Positions 50,521 to 58,783 of a stretch of DNA of 64,000 nucleotides are shown here, one piece after another (position 1 is the stretch's first letter; every line of letters begins with the position of its first letter). Below the pieces are notes generated by a model. The model ran no database searches and was not told the origin of the DNA. It worked only from the letters and a program-made list of their open reading frames with translations. The position numbers and the translations under genes are program-made. Source of the stretch: Mucilaginibacter aquaedulcis (GTDB lineage Bacteria; Bacteroidota; Bacteroidia; Sphingobacteriales; Sphingobacteriaceae); assembly GCF_030409325.1 (NCBI RefSeq), contig NZ_JAUFPR010000001.1:806001-870000 (forward strand), written 5' to 3'.

Positions 50521-51327
50521 ATGGCAGGCTTATATCAAAAATTCACCTTAGGTGACATCATTACACCCGAACAACAGGCTTTTTTCAATCAGCATGGTTT
50601 TATCCATTTTACAAATTTCATTAAACCCGAAACAGTCGCCGACATTATAAAAGCGTCTGAACAGGTGCAGCAAAAATGGATCGCCGATCAGGTGCAGAAG
50701 GTAAACGGTGTACCTATTAAATACGGAAAAGATGTAGATGGCTCCCCTATTGTGCAACGCTTTGCCTTTATCAATAAACACCATTCATTGTTAGATGAGT
50801 TTTCTAAAGATCCGCGTTTCCAGGTATTGCTTAGCCTCATAGGTAACGGGGCACGCCTTGGTACTGATGAAAAGGACGGAATGGTTTTTAACCACTATGT
50901 AAATGGCCCCGAAAGCAGTTTCACAAAAATGGGCTGGCATACCGATGGCCTTCGCGATGTTTTTCATGGGCAGCGATTAAACCCGATGCTTAATGTAGGT
51001 ATCCACCTAAGCACACTGAAACCCGAGAATGGGGGTTTAAGAATTTTACCCGGTACTCACCAACAGAGCCTGTACCAGATGCTTTTCCGTAAAAAATATT
51101 TCCTTGACCATGATACTGATAAAAATGAAGTTGCCATAACACCTACCGCTGGCGATCTCACTATTCATGATGGCCGCCTGTGGCACCGTGTGGCACAATC
51201 AACAGTAATTGGTGAGGAAAGCCGCAGGAGGGTAATTTACATTCCCATTATTGCCGGCAAGTATGAGCCCAAAAATGCCAATAGCCCTACAGCTTTTTAC
51301 CAACGTTTTGCGGGCATAGTTAAATAA
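50521..51327 (+). CDS. Phytanoyl-CoA dioxygenase (PhyH) family oxygenase
   Basis: The 268-residue protein has the double-stranded beta-helix fold of Fe(II)/2-oxoglutarate oxygenases. The HxD pair is in GWHTDGLRD, the distal His is in HDGRLWHRVAQ, and the 2-oxoglutarate Arg is in EESRRRVIYIP. FFNQHGFIHFTNFIKPETVADII starts the domain as in PhyH proteins. The substrate is unknown. Its leader contains a Cys-rich ORF and the shared motif, so I infer repression by cysteine and a possible role in oxidising an organosulfur compound to release sulfur. The encapsulin operon follows after 308 nt. Confidence 0.85.
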   Translation: MAGLYQKFTLGDIITPEQQAFFNQHGFIHFTNFIKPETVADIIKASEQVQQKWIADQVQKVNGVPIKYGKDVDGSPIVQRFAFINKHHSLLDEFSKDPRFQVLLSLIGNGARLGTDEKDGMVFNHYVNGPESSFTKMGWHTDGLRDVFHGQRLNPMLNVGIHLSTLKPENGGLRILPGTHQQSLYQMLFRKKYFLDHDTDKNEVAITPTAGDLTIHDGRLWHRVAQSTVIGEESRRRVIYIPIIAGKYEPKNANSPTAFYQRFAGIVK

Positions 51328-51334
51328 GAAAGAT

Positions 51335-51448
51335 ATGTTAATTGCCCTGCTCATAAGCTACCTTATCCGGACAGGTAAGGTGGCTGCCATCCGGAACTTC
51401 TTCGTGAACAATAAACCGTTAACAAAGGTGGCTCCTGACAACCTGTAA
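51335..51448 (+). CDS. Possible small hydrophobic peptide (37 codons)
   Basis: ATG 51335 to TAA 51448 encodes 37 residues starting MLIALLISYLIRTGKVAAIR. It begins 8 nt after the PhyH stop. It could be a small membrane peptide co-translated with PhyH or a remnant. No relative is recognised. A 6-bp hairpin lies within it. Confidence 0.25.
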   Translation: MLIALLISYLIRTGKVAAIRNFFVNNKPLTKVAPDNL

Positions 51449-51542
51449 TTTCCCTGAATTTTGTTTAAAGTTCTCATATACAACCGAATCAAAATTTAGC
51501 TAACTTGTAACATCTAACGGTTATTTATTGTTAAAAATAACT

Positions 51543-51580
51543 TAGTATATAAATTCTATAGAATTTATATACTATACTTG
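51543..51580 (+). promoter_or_regulatory. Encapsulin promoter region with 32-bp perfect palindrome
   Basis: The half site TAGTATATAAATTCTA (51543-51558) is mirrored without mismatch to 51574. Its core ATTCTATAGAAT resembles the core of the shared motif. A -7-like TATACTTG (51573-51580, 7/8 of TAnnTTTG) overlaps its end, 55 nt before the encapsulin ATG. A dimeric repressor bound here would block transcription of the operon. Confidence 0.7.
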
Positions 51581-51635
51581 CACTACTGTATATCAAGATT
51601 CAGTTCAACATATCAGCCACTTTTACCTTAATTGT

Positions 51636-52556
51636 ATGCCAGATCAAAAACCAAAACAAACCGCCCTTGGCGACGTAGCCGCCAGACAGTTAGCCGTAGC
51701 CACCCGTACCGTTCCGCAATTATCAACCATTACCCCTCGTTGGCTCACCCATCTGCTTAATTGGATACCAGTTGAATCAGGTGTTTACCGCCTGAATAAG
51801 GTAGTACATGCCAACAATGTAGAGGTAGACTGCTCAAACCGCGATGAACGTGAACTGCCATCAACCTTTGTTGATTATGAAGAAAACCCGCGCGAATACA
51901 ATCTGAGTGCTGTGAACACGGTATTGGATGTTCATACCCGTGTATCTGACCTGTACAGTAAACCTTATAATCAGATCAGTGAACAATTACGTTTAACTAT
52001 CGAAATTGTTAAGGAGCGACAGGAAAGCGAACTGATCAATAATACCGAGTATGGCTTATTAAGCAGCATTGCACCTTCTCAAAAAATTAAAACGAGGCTG
52101 GGTCCTCCTACCCCTGATGATCTGGATGAACTGATCACCAAGGTTTGGAAAGAGCCCGGATTTTTCCTGCTGCATCCGCTGGCTATAGCTGCCTTTGGCC
52201 GCGAATGTACCCGCCGTGGTGTACCGCCGCCAACTGTTTCATTGTTTGGTTCACAATTTATTACCTGGAGAGGTATACCGCTTATTCCGTCTGATAAAGT
52301 TCCTATTGTTAACAACAAATCAAAAATTATCCTGCTGCGCACCGGCGAGAGCCGCCAGGGTGTTGTAGGCCTGTTTTTACCGGGCTTACCTGGGGAGCAG
52401 TCGCCGGGTCTATCAGTTCGCTTTATGGGTATAAATAATAAAGCGATAGCCTCTTACCTTGTTTCTCTTTACTGCTCATTAGCTGTATTGGTTGATGATG
52501 CAATTGCCGTTTTGGAAGATGTTGATTTAGGTAATTACCATGAGTACAAATATTAA
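51636..52556 (+). CDS. Family 2A encapsulin shell protein (SrpI-like)
   Basis: The 306 residues match the length of family 2A encapsulins, HK97-fold proteins that self-assemble into a closed icosahedral protein shell. Recognisable parts are the N-terminal arm (LGDVAARQLAVATRTVPQL), the E-loop/spine region (TRVSDLYSKPYNQISEQLRLTIEIVKERQESELINN), HPLAIAAFGRECTRRGVPPP and VRFMGINNKAIASYLVSLYCSLAVL. There is no cyclic-nucleotide-binding domain, which excludes family 2B. Family 2A shells package a cysteine desulfurase, which is the next gene and overlaps by 17 nt. They have been reported to store elemental sulfur. Confidence 0.9.
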   Translation: MPDQKPKQTALGDVAARQLAVATRTVPQLSTITPRWLTHLLNWIPVESGVYRLNKVVHANNVEVDCSNRDERELPSTFVDYEENPREYNLSAVNTVLDVHTRVSDLYSKPYNQISEQLRLTIEIVKERQESELINNTEYGLLSSIAPSQKIKTRLGPPTPDDLDELITKVWKEPGFFLLHPLAIAAFGRECTRRGVPPPTVSLFGSQFITWRGIPLIPSDKVPIVNNKSKIILLRTGESRQGVVGLFLPGLPGEQSPGLSVRFMGINNKAIASYLVSLYCSLAVLVDDAIAVLEDVDLGNYHEYKY

Positions 52557-54813
52557 CAATGATAACCTGCCCGATATAAGGGAACTGGAGCAACTGGCCA
52601 ACCTGTTTTTTAAATCAGGACCGGGTGGCTTTCAAAATACATTGCCGGATCAACAGGCTGCCGAGCAGTTTTCAGCACCGGCTAATGTAACTGATGTTGG
52701 GTTGTTCAATCCATATGGGCAGGTAAATGCGGCATCGCCAATTCCCTCAAGTACCATTGGTGATGGTGGTATTTCGCCTTCTGCGATTAATCAGAATAAT
52801 GCCGTTAATCTGCATGATCCGCAAACCAGTTTTGCCGATCCTAATTTGAACGCGCATCCTAACCCGTCGACACCTGTTCAGTTTTTTCCGTCAGAACAGC
52901 TAAATGCTTATTCTTCGCCAATTCCTCCAAGTACAATTGGCGATGGTGGTATTTCGCCGTCAGCAATCAATCAAAACAATGCCGTTAATCTGCAAGATCC
53001 GCAAACCAGTTTTGCCGATCCTAACTTGAACGCGCATCCTAATCCGTCGGCACCTGTTCAGCTTTTTCCGTCAGAGCAGGTAAATGCGGCATCACCAATT
53101 CCATCAAGTACAATTGGTGACGGTGGTATTTCGCCTTCGGCAATCAATCAAAACAATGCCGTTAACCTGAAAGATCCGCAAACCAGCTTTGCCGATCCTC
53201 ATTTGAACGCGAATTCTAATCCGTCGGCACCTGTTCAGGGTAATAACCCTAACGGCTACGGCTTCGGAAGTCAGCTTCCCGTGCAACCCGGATTTGGTTA
53301 TGAATCATACCTGGTAAAAACCGATCTTATACCGGATGTGCCTTTAAAGCAAAGCTTCCCGATTGAGCAACTTTCATTTACACCAGAAAATTTAATTCAG
53401 CTGCCATATCAGCAAGACCAGGCATTTGATACCGATCTGCGAAAAATATTGAGCAACATCCATACATCAGGTCCTTCATTTACCGGCGCTCCTGCTGCGG
53501 CAGAAGTTCCTTTCTATTTTTTGGCTGGCAATTATGGCCTTCCGGCTGTTAAAGCTGATGGCAGAAACACCTCTAAAGCAGGATTAAGCAGCGTTGCAAG
53601 CCCCCCTTTTGATGTAAATTTAGTAAGGCGCGACTTCCCCATATTACAGGAACGGGTGAATGGAAAACAACTGGTTTGGTTTGATAATGCTGCAACAACT
53701 CAAAAGCCTAAACAGGTGATTGAACGTATCAGCTATTTTTATGAGCACGAAAATTCAAACATTCACCGTGCAGCGCATGAATTGGCAGCCAGGGCAACCG
53801 ACGCTTATGAAGGTGCCCGCAAAAAGGTACAAACCTTTTTAAATGCACGTTCAATCAACGAAATCATATTTGTTCGTGGTGCAACTGAAGCCATTAACCT
53901 GGTAGCCAAAAGCTGGGGCGAACAAAACCTGAATGCGGGCGATGAGATCATTGTTAGTCACCTGGAACATCATGCCAACATTGTTCCTTGGCAGCAACTG
54001 GCTGCCAAAAAAGGCCTGAAAATAAAAGTTATCCCAGTTGATGACGACGGACAATTATTGATTGATGAGTTTGCGAAACTGCTTGGCCCTAAAACCAAAC
54101 TGGTTTCATTTACGCAGGTTTCAAATGCTCTGGGCACAGTTACTCCTGCTGCTCAAATTGTTCATTTAGCGCATTTGGCCGGTGCCAGAGTATTGGTGGA
54201 TGGTGCACAATCTGTATCGCACATGCCTGTTGATGTACAGGCTTTAAATGCCGATTGGTTTGTATTTTCGGGTCATAAGGTTTTTGGCCCAACAGGCATA
54301 GGTGTACTTTATGGTAAAGAAGATCTGTTAAATGAAACCCAGCCCTGGCAGGGAGGCGGCAACATGATCAAAGATGTAACCTTTGAGCATACTCAATATC
54401 ATGATGCCCCCGGCCGTTTTGAGGCAGGTACCGGTAACATAGCCGACGCTGTTGGCCTTGGTGCCGCCATTGATTATGTAAGCCGTCTCGGCATGCCGCT
54501 TATCGCTCAATATGAGCACTATTTGCTGGTTTATGCCACCCAATTGTTAAAAGGCGTAAAAGGATTACGTTTAATTGGTACAGCCCCTGACAAAGCCAGT
54601 GTTTTATCATTCGTGCTTGATGGTTATAAAACTGAGGATGTTGGAGCAGCCTTAAACCAGCAAGGTATTGCTGTGAGGTCTGGCCATCACTGTGCCCAGC
54701 CTATCCTGAGGCGGTTTGGTGTGGAAAGCACGGTAAGGCCATCATTGGCATTTTATAATACCTGTGCCGAAATTGATCTGCTTGTAAACACGCTTCATAG
54801 CCTTAAACGATAA
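52540..54813 (+). CDS. Encapsulin cargo cysteine desulfurase with long repetitive N-terminal extension
   Basis: The 757 residues have two parts. Residues about 1-355 are Pro/Ser/Asn-rich and probably disordered. They contain three tandem repeats at 66-125, 126-184 and 185-232, each with IGDGGISPSAINQNNAVNL and DPQTSFADP. Residues about 358-757 form a SufS-type PLP enzyme, with FDNAATTQKP, the PLP lysine Lys580 in FSGHKVFGPTG and the catalytic Cys718 in SGHHCAQP. It takes sulfur from cysteine to give alanine and persulfide. In known family 2A systems the disordered extension loads the enzyme into the shell; the repeats are the likely targeting motifs. Confidence 0.92.
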   Translation: MSTNINNDNLPDIRELEQLANLFFKSGPGGFQNTLPDQQAAEQFSAPANVTDVGLFNPYGQVNAASPIPSSTIGDGGISPSAINQNNAVNLHDPQTSFADPNLNAHPNPSTPVQFFPSEQLNAYSSPIPPSTIGDGGISPSAINQNNAVNLQDPQTSFADPNLNAHPNPSAPVQLFPSEQVNAASPIPSSTIGDGGISPSAINQNNAVNLKDPQTSFADPHLNANSNPSAPVQGNNPNGYGFGSQLPVQPGFGYESYLVKTDLIPDVPLKQSFPIEQLSFTPENLIQLPYQQDQAFDTDLRKILSNIHTSGPSFTGAPAAAEVPFYFLAGNYGLPAVKADGRNTSKAGLSSVASPPFDVNLVRRDFPILQERVNGKQLVWFDNAATTQKPKQVIERISYFYEHENSNIHRAAHELAARATDAYEGARKKVQTFLNARSINEIIFVRGATEAINLVAKSWGEQNLNAGDEIIVSHLEHHANIVPWQQLAAKKGLKIKVIPVDDDGQLLIDEFAKLLGPKTKLVSFTQVSNALGTVTPAAQIVHLAHLAGARVLVDGAQSVSHMPVDVQALNADWFVFSGHKVFGPTGIGVLYGKEDLLNETQPWQGGGNMIKDVTFEHTQYHDAPGRFEAGTGNIADAVGLGAAIDYVSRLGMPLIAQYEHYLLVYATQLLKGVKGLRLIGTAPDKASVLSFVLDGYKTEDVGAALNQQGIAVRSGHHCAQPILRRFGVESTVRPSLAFYNTCAEIDLLVNTLHSLKR
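52735..53235 (+). repeat. Three tandem repeats (180, 177 and about 144 bp) in the cysteine desulfurase N terminus
   Basis: Units at 52735-52914, 52915-53091 and 53092-53235 are nearly identical in DNA as well as protein, so the expansion is recent or maintained by recombination. Each unit carries one copy of the presumed shell-binding motif. Confidence 0.9.
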
Positions 54814-54822
54814 TGCCGGGGT

Positions 54823-55641
54823 ATGAAAGAGGATAAATTTGACACCTTTATACAAACGCTATACGAAACCCATAAAGCTGAATGGGAGGCAACGCCAAAG
54901 ATAAGGCAATGTGTTGGGTGGCTATCTGATCTTTTTGAATTTCTGTTTCCAAATAACCACGCCAATAAACTGTCAATATACGGAGGGCATCTTAAAAAGA
55001 ACCAGATAGATCTGGAGAATATTCTGTTAAGCTACCTCGACCCGAAAGATATTGACATTGAAGGTGCCGTTATTTCGTTTTACGATTCGCTGAATGAAAT
55101 TTATCAGAAATTAAGGCAGGATGCATCCATGATCTATGAAAAAGATCCTGCAGCTACCAGCGTACATGAGGTAATTGTATCCTACCCTGGTTTTTATGCT
55201 ATTGCGGTTTACCGGATAACACATCAGCTTACGCGGCTGGCTATACCTATTTTACCTCGCATATTATCAGAGCATGCCCATGGTAAAACCGGTGTGGATA
55301 TTCATCCTAAAGCGCAAATAGATGTGCCCTTTTGTATTGACCACGGCACCGGGATTGTTATAGGAGCAACCAGTGTTATCGGAAAGCATGTAACCATTTA
55401 CCAGGGAGTAACTCTTGGAGCTGCCCAGGTAAGTAAAGAATTATCCGAAACAAAAAGGCACCCTACCGTTGAGGATAACGTAGTTATTTATGCACGCAGT
55501 ACCATCTTGGGTGGCCGTACTGTAATAGGCCATAACAGCGTTATTGGTGGCAGTGTGTTTTTAACAAAAACAGTGCAGCCTTTTTCACATGTTTTTAACA
55601 TGCACCAGTTAAGAATTGAAGTTAAAGAGGGCTTGCAATAA
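54823..55641 (+). CDS. cysE: Serine O-acetyltransferase
   Basis: The 272 residues have an N-terminal helical domain and a C-terminal left-handed beta-helix of hexapeptide repeats. Motifs are HPKAQIDVPFCIDHGTGIVIG (catalytic His/Asp region), TSVIGKHVTIYQGVTLGA and GRTVIGHNSVIGGSVFL. It matches the larger SAT form (EpsC-like). It makes O-acetylserine, the acceptor for sulfide in cysteine synthesis. It starts 9 nt after the cysteine desulfurase, in the operon order seen with other family 2A encapsulins. It would supply the desulfurase with cysteine precursor or reassimilate stored sulfur. Confidence 0.94.
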   Translation: MKEDKFDTFIQTLYETHKAEWEATPKIRQCVGWLSDLFEFLFPNNHANKLSIYGGHLKKNQIDLENILLSYLDPKDIDIEGAVISFYDSLNEIYQKLRQDASMIYEKDPAATSVHEVIVSYPGFYAIAVYRITHQLTRLAIPILPRILSEHAHGKTGVDIHPKAQIDVPFCIDHGTGIVIGATSVIGKHVTIYQGVTLGAAQVSKELSETKRHPTVEDNVVIYARSTILGGRTVIGHNSVIGGSVFLTKTVQPFSHVFNMHQLRIEVKEGLQ

Positions 55642-55652
55642 TTTCTTCAAAC

Positions 55653-56906
55653 ATGGTTTCAAAACTTAACTCAGCGGAGATCATTCATTTCCTCCTCATT
55701 CTTTTGATCATCCTGATACCCGCAAGGCTTTTGGGAGAGCTATGCCGCAGGTATAAATTACCGGCTATCATCGGTGAAATTTTCGCTGGCATTATCGTAG
55801 GGCCTACGCTGTTAGGTTTGTTTCTTCCTGATGTATTTAAGGATATTTTTATTTCAACTCCACATGCTTTTGAAGCATTTGACGGTATTGCTAACATTGG
55901 TATCATTTTGCTCATGTTTATTGCCGGCTTTGAGGTTGATCTGAAACAAATAAGGCAAAATGGCAAGCAGGCCATCAGCATAAGCCTCACGGGTATTATA
56001 TTCCCATTTGCCATCGGTTTTATTTCCGTTTGGTTACTGTACCAAAGCCATTTTGCAAATGGTGTAAATAACCAATTAGTCACCTCCTTATTTTTCGGTA
56101 CTGCGCTATCCATTACAGCGCTTTCCGTGATCACCAAAATACTGCTCGATCTGGATATTTTGAACACACGCATAGGTAACATTGTACTAACTGCTGCTAT
56201 GGTTGATGATTTTTTGGGCTGGATATTATTCTCGATCATCATTCAGCTGATGAATGTTGGCAAAGGTGAGGCCTCATTTTGGTCGGTTAGTGTAGTTGTG
56301 CTCTACGCGGTTTTTATGTTAACAGGTGGCCGGTGGCTGATTCACAAACTACTGACCTTTGCAGGCCTGGGAGAAAAGCCGGGAAGGGTGTTAACCATGG
56401 CTGTTTGCCTTTGCCTTATCAGTGCATGCATTACCGAAGGGCTCGGCGTACGGGGTATATTCGGTGCTTTCCTGGTGGGTGTTGGTATTAATGATTCCGA
56501 ATACTTTACCGAAAAACACAAGCACGTACTGCATCAGTTCACTATAAACGTATTAGCTCCGCTCTTTTTTGCCTCCGTGGGGTTAAGGCTTAATTTCATA
56601 GCTAATTTCAATCTGGAAATAGTGATTATCATTCTGTTTATTGCCTGCCTGGCCAAATTGCTTGGCGCCGGTATTGGCAGCGCCATAAGCGGCATGAGCA
56701 AAAACGAATCCATTGCCGTTGCATTTGGTATGAACGCCCGCGGATCGCAGGAGATAGTACTTGGTTTATTAGCGCTTCAGGCCAAAATTATTAGTGAACC
56801 TGTGTTTGAAGGGCTCGTAGTCATGACCGTGGTAACCATGATCATTTCGGGCCCCATCATGAAGCATTATTTTTTAAAAGATCAACAGCTGCAAACCGTG
56901 TCGTAA
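55653..56906 (+). CDS. Cation:proton antiporter, CPA2 type
   Basis: The 417-residue membrane protein has about 12 helices. The CPA2/KefB-like features are LPAIIGEIFAGIIVGPTLLG, LLMFIAGFEVDLKQI, the two-Asp helix LTAAMVDDFLGWIL and GMNARGSQEIVLGLLAL. It exchanges Na+ or K+ for H+ across the inner membrane. There is no C-terminal RCK/TrkA-N domain. It begins 11 nt after cysE and is followed by a strong terminator, so it is the last gene of the encapsulin operon. Why an antiporter belongs there is unclear. Confidence 0.88.
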   Translation: MVSKLNSAEIIHFLLILLIILIPARLLGELCRRYKLPAIIGEIFAGIIVGPTLLGLFLPDVFKDIFISTPHAFEAFDGIANIGIILLMFIAGFEVDLKQIRQNGKQAISISLTGIIFPFAIGFISVWLLYQSHFANGVNNQLVTSLFFGTALSITALSVITKILLDLDILNTRIGNIVLTAAMVDDFLGWILFSIIIQLMNVGKGEASFWSVSVVVLYAVFMLTGGRWLIHKLLTFAGLGEKPGRVLTMAVCLCLISACITEGLGVRGIFGAFLVGVGINDSEYFTEKHKHVLHQFTINVLAPLFFASVGLRLNFIANFNLEIVIIILFIACLAKLLGAGIGSAISGMSKNESIAVAFGMNARGSQEIVLGLLALQAKIISEPVFEGLVVMTVVTMIISGPIMKHYFLKDQQLQTVS

Positions 56907-56944
56907 CTATCAGTTGCCTTAATATACTTGGTAAGTATCTACTG

Positions 56945-56976
56945 AAGCTGCCAATTAAAATGGCGGCTTTTTTTAT
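56945..56976 (+). terminator. Terminator of the encapsulin operon
   Basis: AAGCTGCCA (56945-56953) pairs with TGGCGGCTT (56961-56969, one G-U) and a run of T follows. It is 38 nt after the antiporter stop. Confidence 0.9.
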
Positions 56977-57036
56977 GATATATCGGCCATAATATTATTT
57001 ATAATTTAATATCTTACCAGTCCAATAACCACAATT

Positions 57037-58110
57037 ATGACTACTGTTAAGCCTGCACGCAACTATGGTTTGGATGTTTTACGGGTGATTGCCTGTTATA
57101 TGGTGATCCAGGTACACTCCGGCGAATTTTATTACATAGGTGATGGCGGTATGGTACTCAACACACCCGATGCCCACGCGGTTGACTGGTATAACTCTAT
57201 ATGCCGCATCTGCGTACCATTATTTGTCATGATCTCAGGCTTTTTTCTTTTCCCGGTAAATGATGTGAACGCGTTTTTTAAAAAGCGGTTTAGCCGTGTT
57301 GCTATCCCTTTTGTGTTGTGGTGTATACTATATGCCTTGTACCAGTATTTTATGGGAGGGGCCGATATGCGTACAGTACTATTTAACATCCTCAAGATCC
57401 CGGTTAATTATGGTGTAGATATTGGTCACCTTTGGTTTGTGTATATGCTGCTGGGCTTGTACTTATTTGCCCCCATTATATCACCATGGATACAAACCGC
57501 AAGCCGCAAAGGTATGGAATTTTACCTGATACTTTGGGGCGTTGCCTTCAGCCTGCCTTATATCCATTTAGTATTCCCCGAGATATGGGGCGAGGCCTAT
57601 TGGAACAATACCCCTATGCTGTATTATTTTTCGGGCTTTTTAGGTTATGTGGTGCTGGCTAACTATATCAAACGTTTCCACATGCAACCCCGGCCCTGGA
57701 ATTATGTGGTTGGCGCTATCCTCATTATAGCAGGTTATGCTATCACAGTTGGTGGTTTCCTGAACCGCCTGCCAACAGAAAAATTTGTAAAAACCCTTGA
57801 GCTTACCTGGAGCTTTGAAACCATTAATGTAGCTATGATGACCGCTGGCGTATTCCTGATCATTAAAAACATCAGTATTCAAAATACTGCATCAGCGTTT
57901 CACAGGTTGGTATTTGATGTTGCGGCTAAAAGCTATGGCATTTACCTTGCCCATATTATGCTGCTTAACTTTTATCATTCCCTGCTTGATAAACATTTTG
58001 ACAGCGCGGTAATTAAAGTGCCGCTGATTGCTTCATGCACATTTATAAGCACATATATTGTGGTTAAACTGCTTTCATTTTTACCAAAAAGCAAATGGCT
58101 GGTAGGATAA
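57037..58110 (+). CDS. Acyltransferase family (acyltransferase_3) membrane protein
   Basis: The 357 residues have about ten helices. The N-terminal motif RNYGLDVLRVIACYMVIQVHSGEF contains the LD.LR.....V..H pattern of acyltransferase-3 enzymes, and FVMISGFFLFP and KRFSRVAIPFVLW follow. These enzymes O-acetylate surface sugars or peptidoglycan using acyl-CoA from the cytoplasm. It looks closer to WecH/OatB-like free-standing forms with no SGNH domain. It stands alone after the encapsulin terminator. The acceptor is unknown. Confidence 0.88.
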   Translation: MTTVKPARNYGLDVLRVIACYMVIQVHSGEFYYIGDGGMVLNTPDAHAVDWYNSICRICVPLFVMISGFFLFPVNDVNAFFKKRFSRVAIPFVLWCILYALYQYFMGGADMRTVLFNILKIPVNYGVDIGHLWFVYMLLGLYLFAPIISPWIQTASRKGMEFYLILWGVAFSLPYIHLVFPEIWGEAYWNNTPMLYYFSGFLGYVVLANYIKRFHMQPRPWNYVVGAILIIAGYAITVGGFLNRLPTEKFVKTLELTWSFETINVAMMTAGVFLIIKNISIQNTASAFHRLVFDVAAKSYGIYLAHIMLLNFYHSLLDKHFDSAVIKVPLIASCTFISTYIVVKLLSFLPKSKWLVG

Positions 58111-58219
58111 TCACTATTGTAAGGTTTAGTTACACCCTTTATTTGTCGTAATTACACCCTCCGTTTTTTAAAATGTTGCCCTACCTTTATTTCAATAAAA
58201 CTACTCAACAATTAAATTT

Positions 58220-58648
58220 ATGGAAACAGTAAATAACACCACAGTAACAGTTGCAGCAACAGTAAACGCGCCTGTTCAAAAAGTTTGGGAATTTTGGAAT
58301 AATCCGGAACACATTACCAAATGGGCACATGCATCAGACGACTGGCATGCTCCTTATGCAGATAATGATCCACGCACCGGCGGCACATTCAAAACAACTA
58401 TGGCCGCTAAAGATGGCAGCTTCAGCTTTGATTTTGGAGGCACTTACACCAATGTGCAAGACAATAGCCTCATTGAATATACTATGGATGATGGCCGGAA
58501 GGTTAGTGTAATTTTTGAAAGTACTGGTGGTGCTACAAAAATTACCGAAACCTTTGATCCGGAAAATACAAACCCTATTGAAATGCAACGCGGCGGCTGG
58601 CAGGCTATTCTTGATAACTTTAAAAAATACGCGGAAGCCCACTCTTAA
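58220..58648 (+). CDS. SRPBCC (AHSA1-type) domain protein
   Basis: The 142 residues form one START/Bet-v1-like domain. VAATVNAPVQKVWEFWNNPEHITKWAHASDDW is the AHSA1 N-terminal signature, and GGTFKTTM and the C-terminal helix RGGWQAILDNFKKYAE follow. Such proteins bind small hydrophobic ligands; most bacterial ones are uncharacterised. A hairpin terminator follows, so it is probably monocistronic. Confidence 0.9.
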   Translation: METVNNTTVTVAATVNAPVQKVWEFWNNPEHITKWAHASDDWHAPYADNDPRTGGTFKTTMAAKDGSFSFDFGGTYTNVQDNSLIEYTMDDGRKVSVIFESTGGATKITETFDPENTNPIEMQRGGWQAILDNFKKYAEAHS

Positions 58649-58664
58649 TAAACAATCATTTTTT

Positions 58665-58700
58665 AATACCGCTCTGGTTAATGACAGGGCGGTATTGATT
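58665..58700 (+). terminator. Hairpin after the SRPBCC gene
   Basis: AATACCGC (58665-58672) pairs with GCGGTATT (58689-58696), with an inner CTG/CAG extension, followed by GATTTTTA. Confidence 0.75.
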
Positions 58701-58783
58701 TTTACTTATAACCTTAACCTATTAACCTGGCCGGTTAAAAAACCAGAACGCGCTTACGACGTTTTAAAGCTGTAAGTATATTT

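Noticed and set aside
52735..53235. CRISPR-like array
   Set aside because: The three repeats are in frame, about 180 bp long and encode protein repeats; no short repeat/spacer pattern.
55685..56242. 185-codon minus-strand frame
   Set aside because: Antisense to the CPA2 antiporter, where hydrophobic codons keep the opposite frame open.
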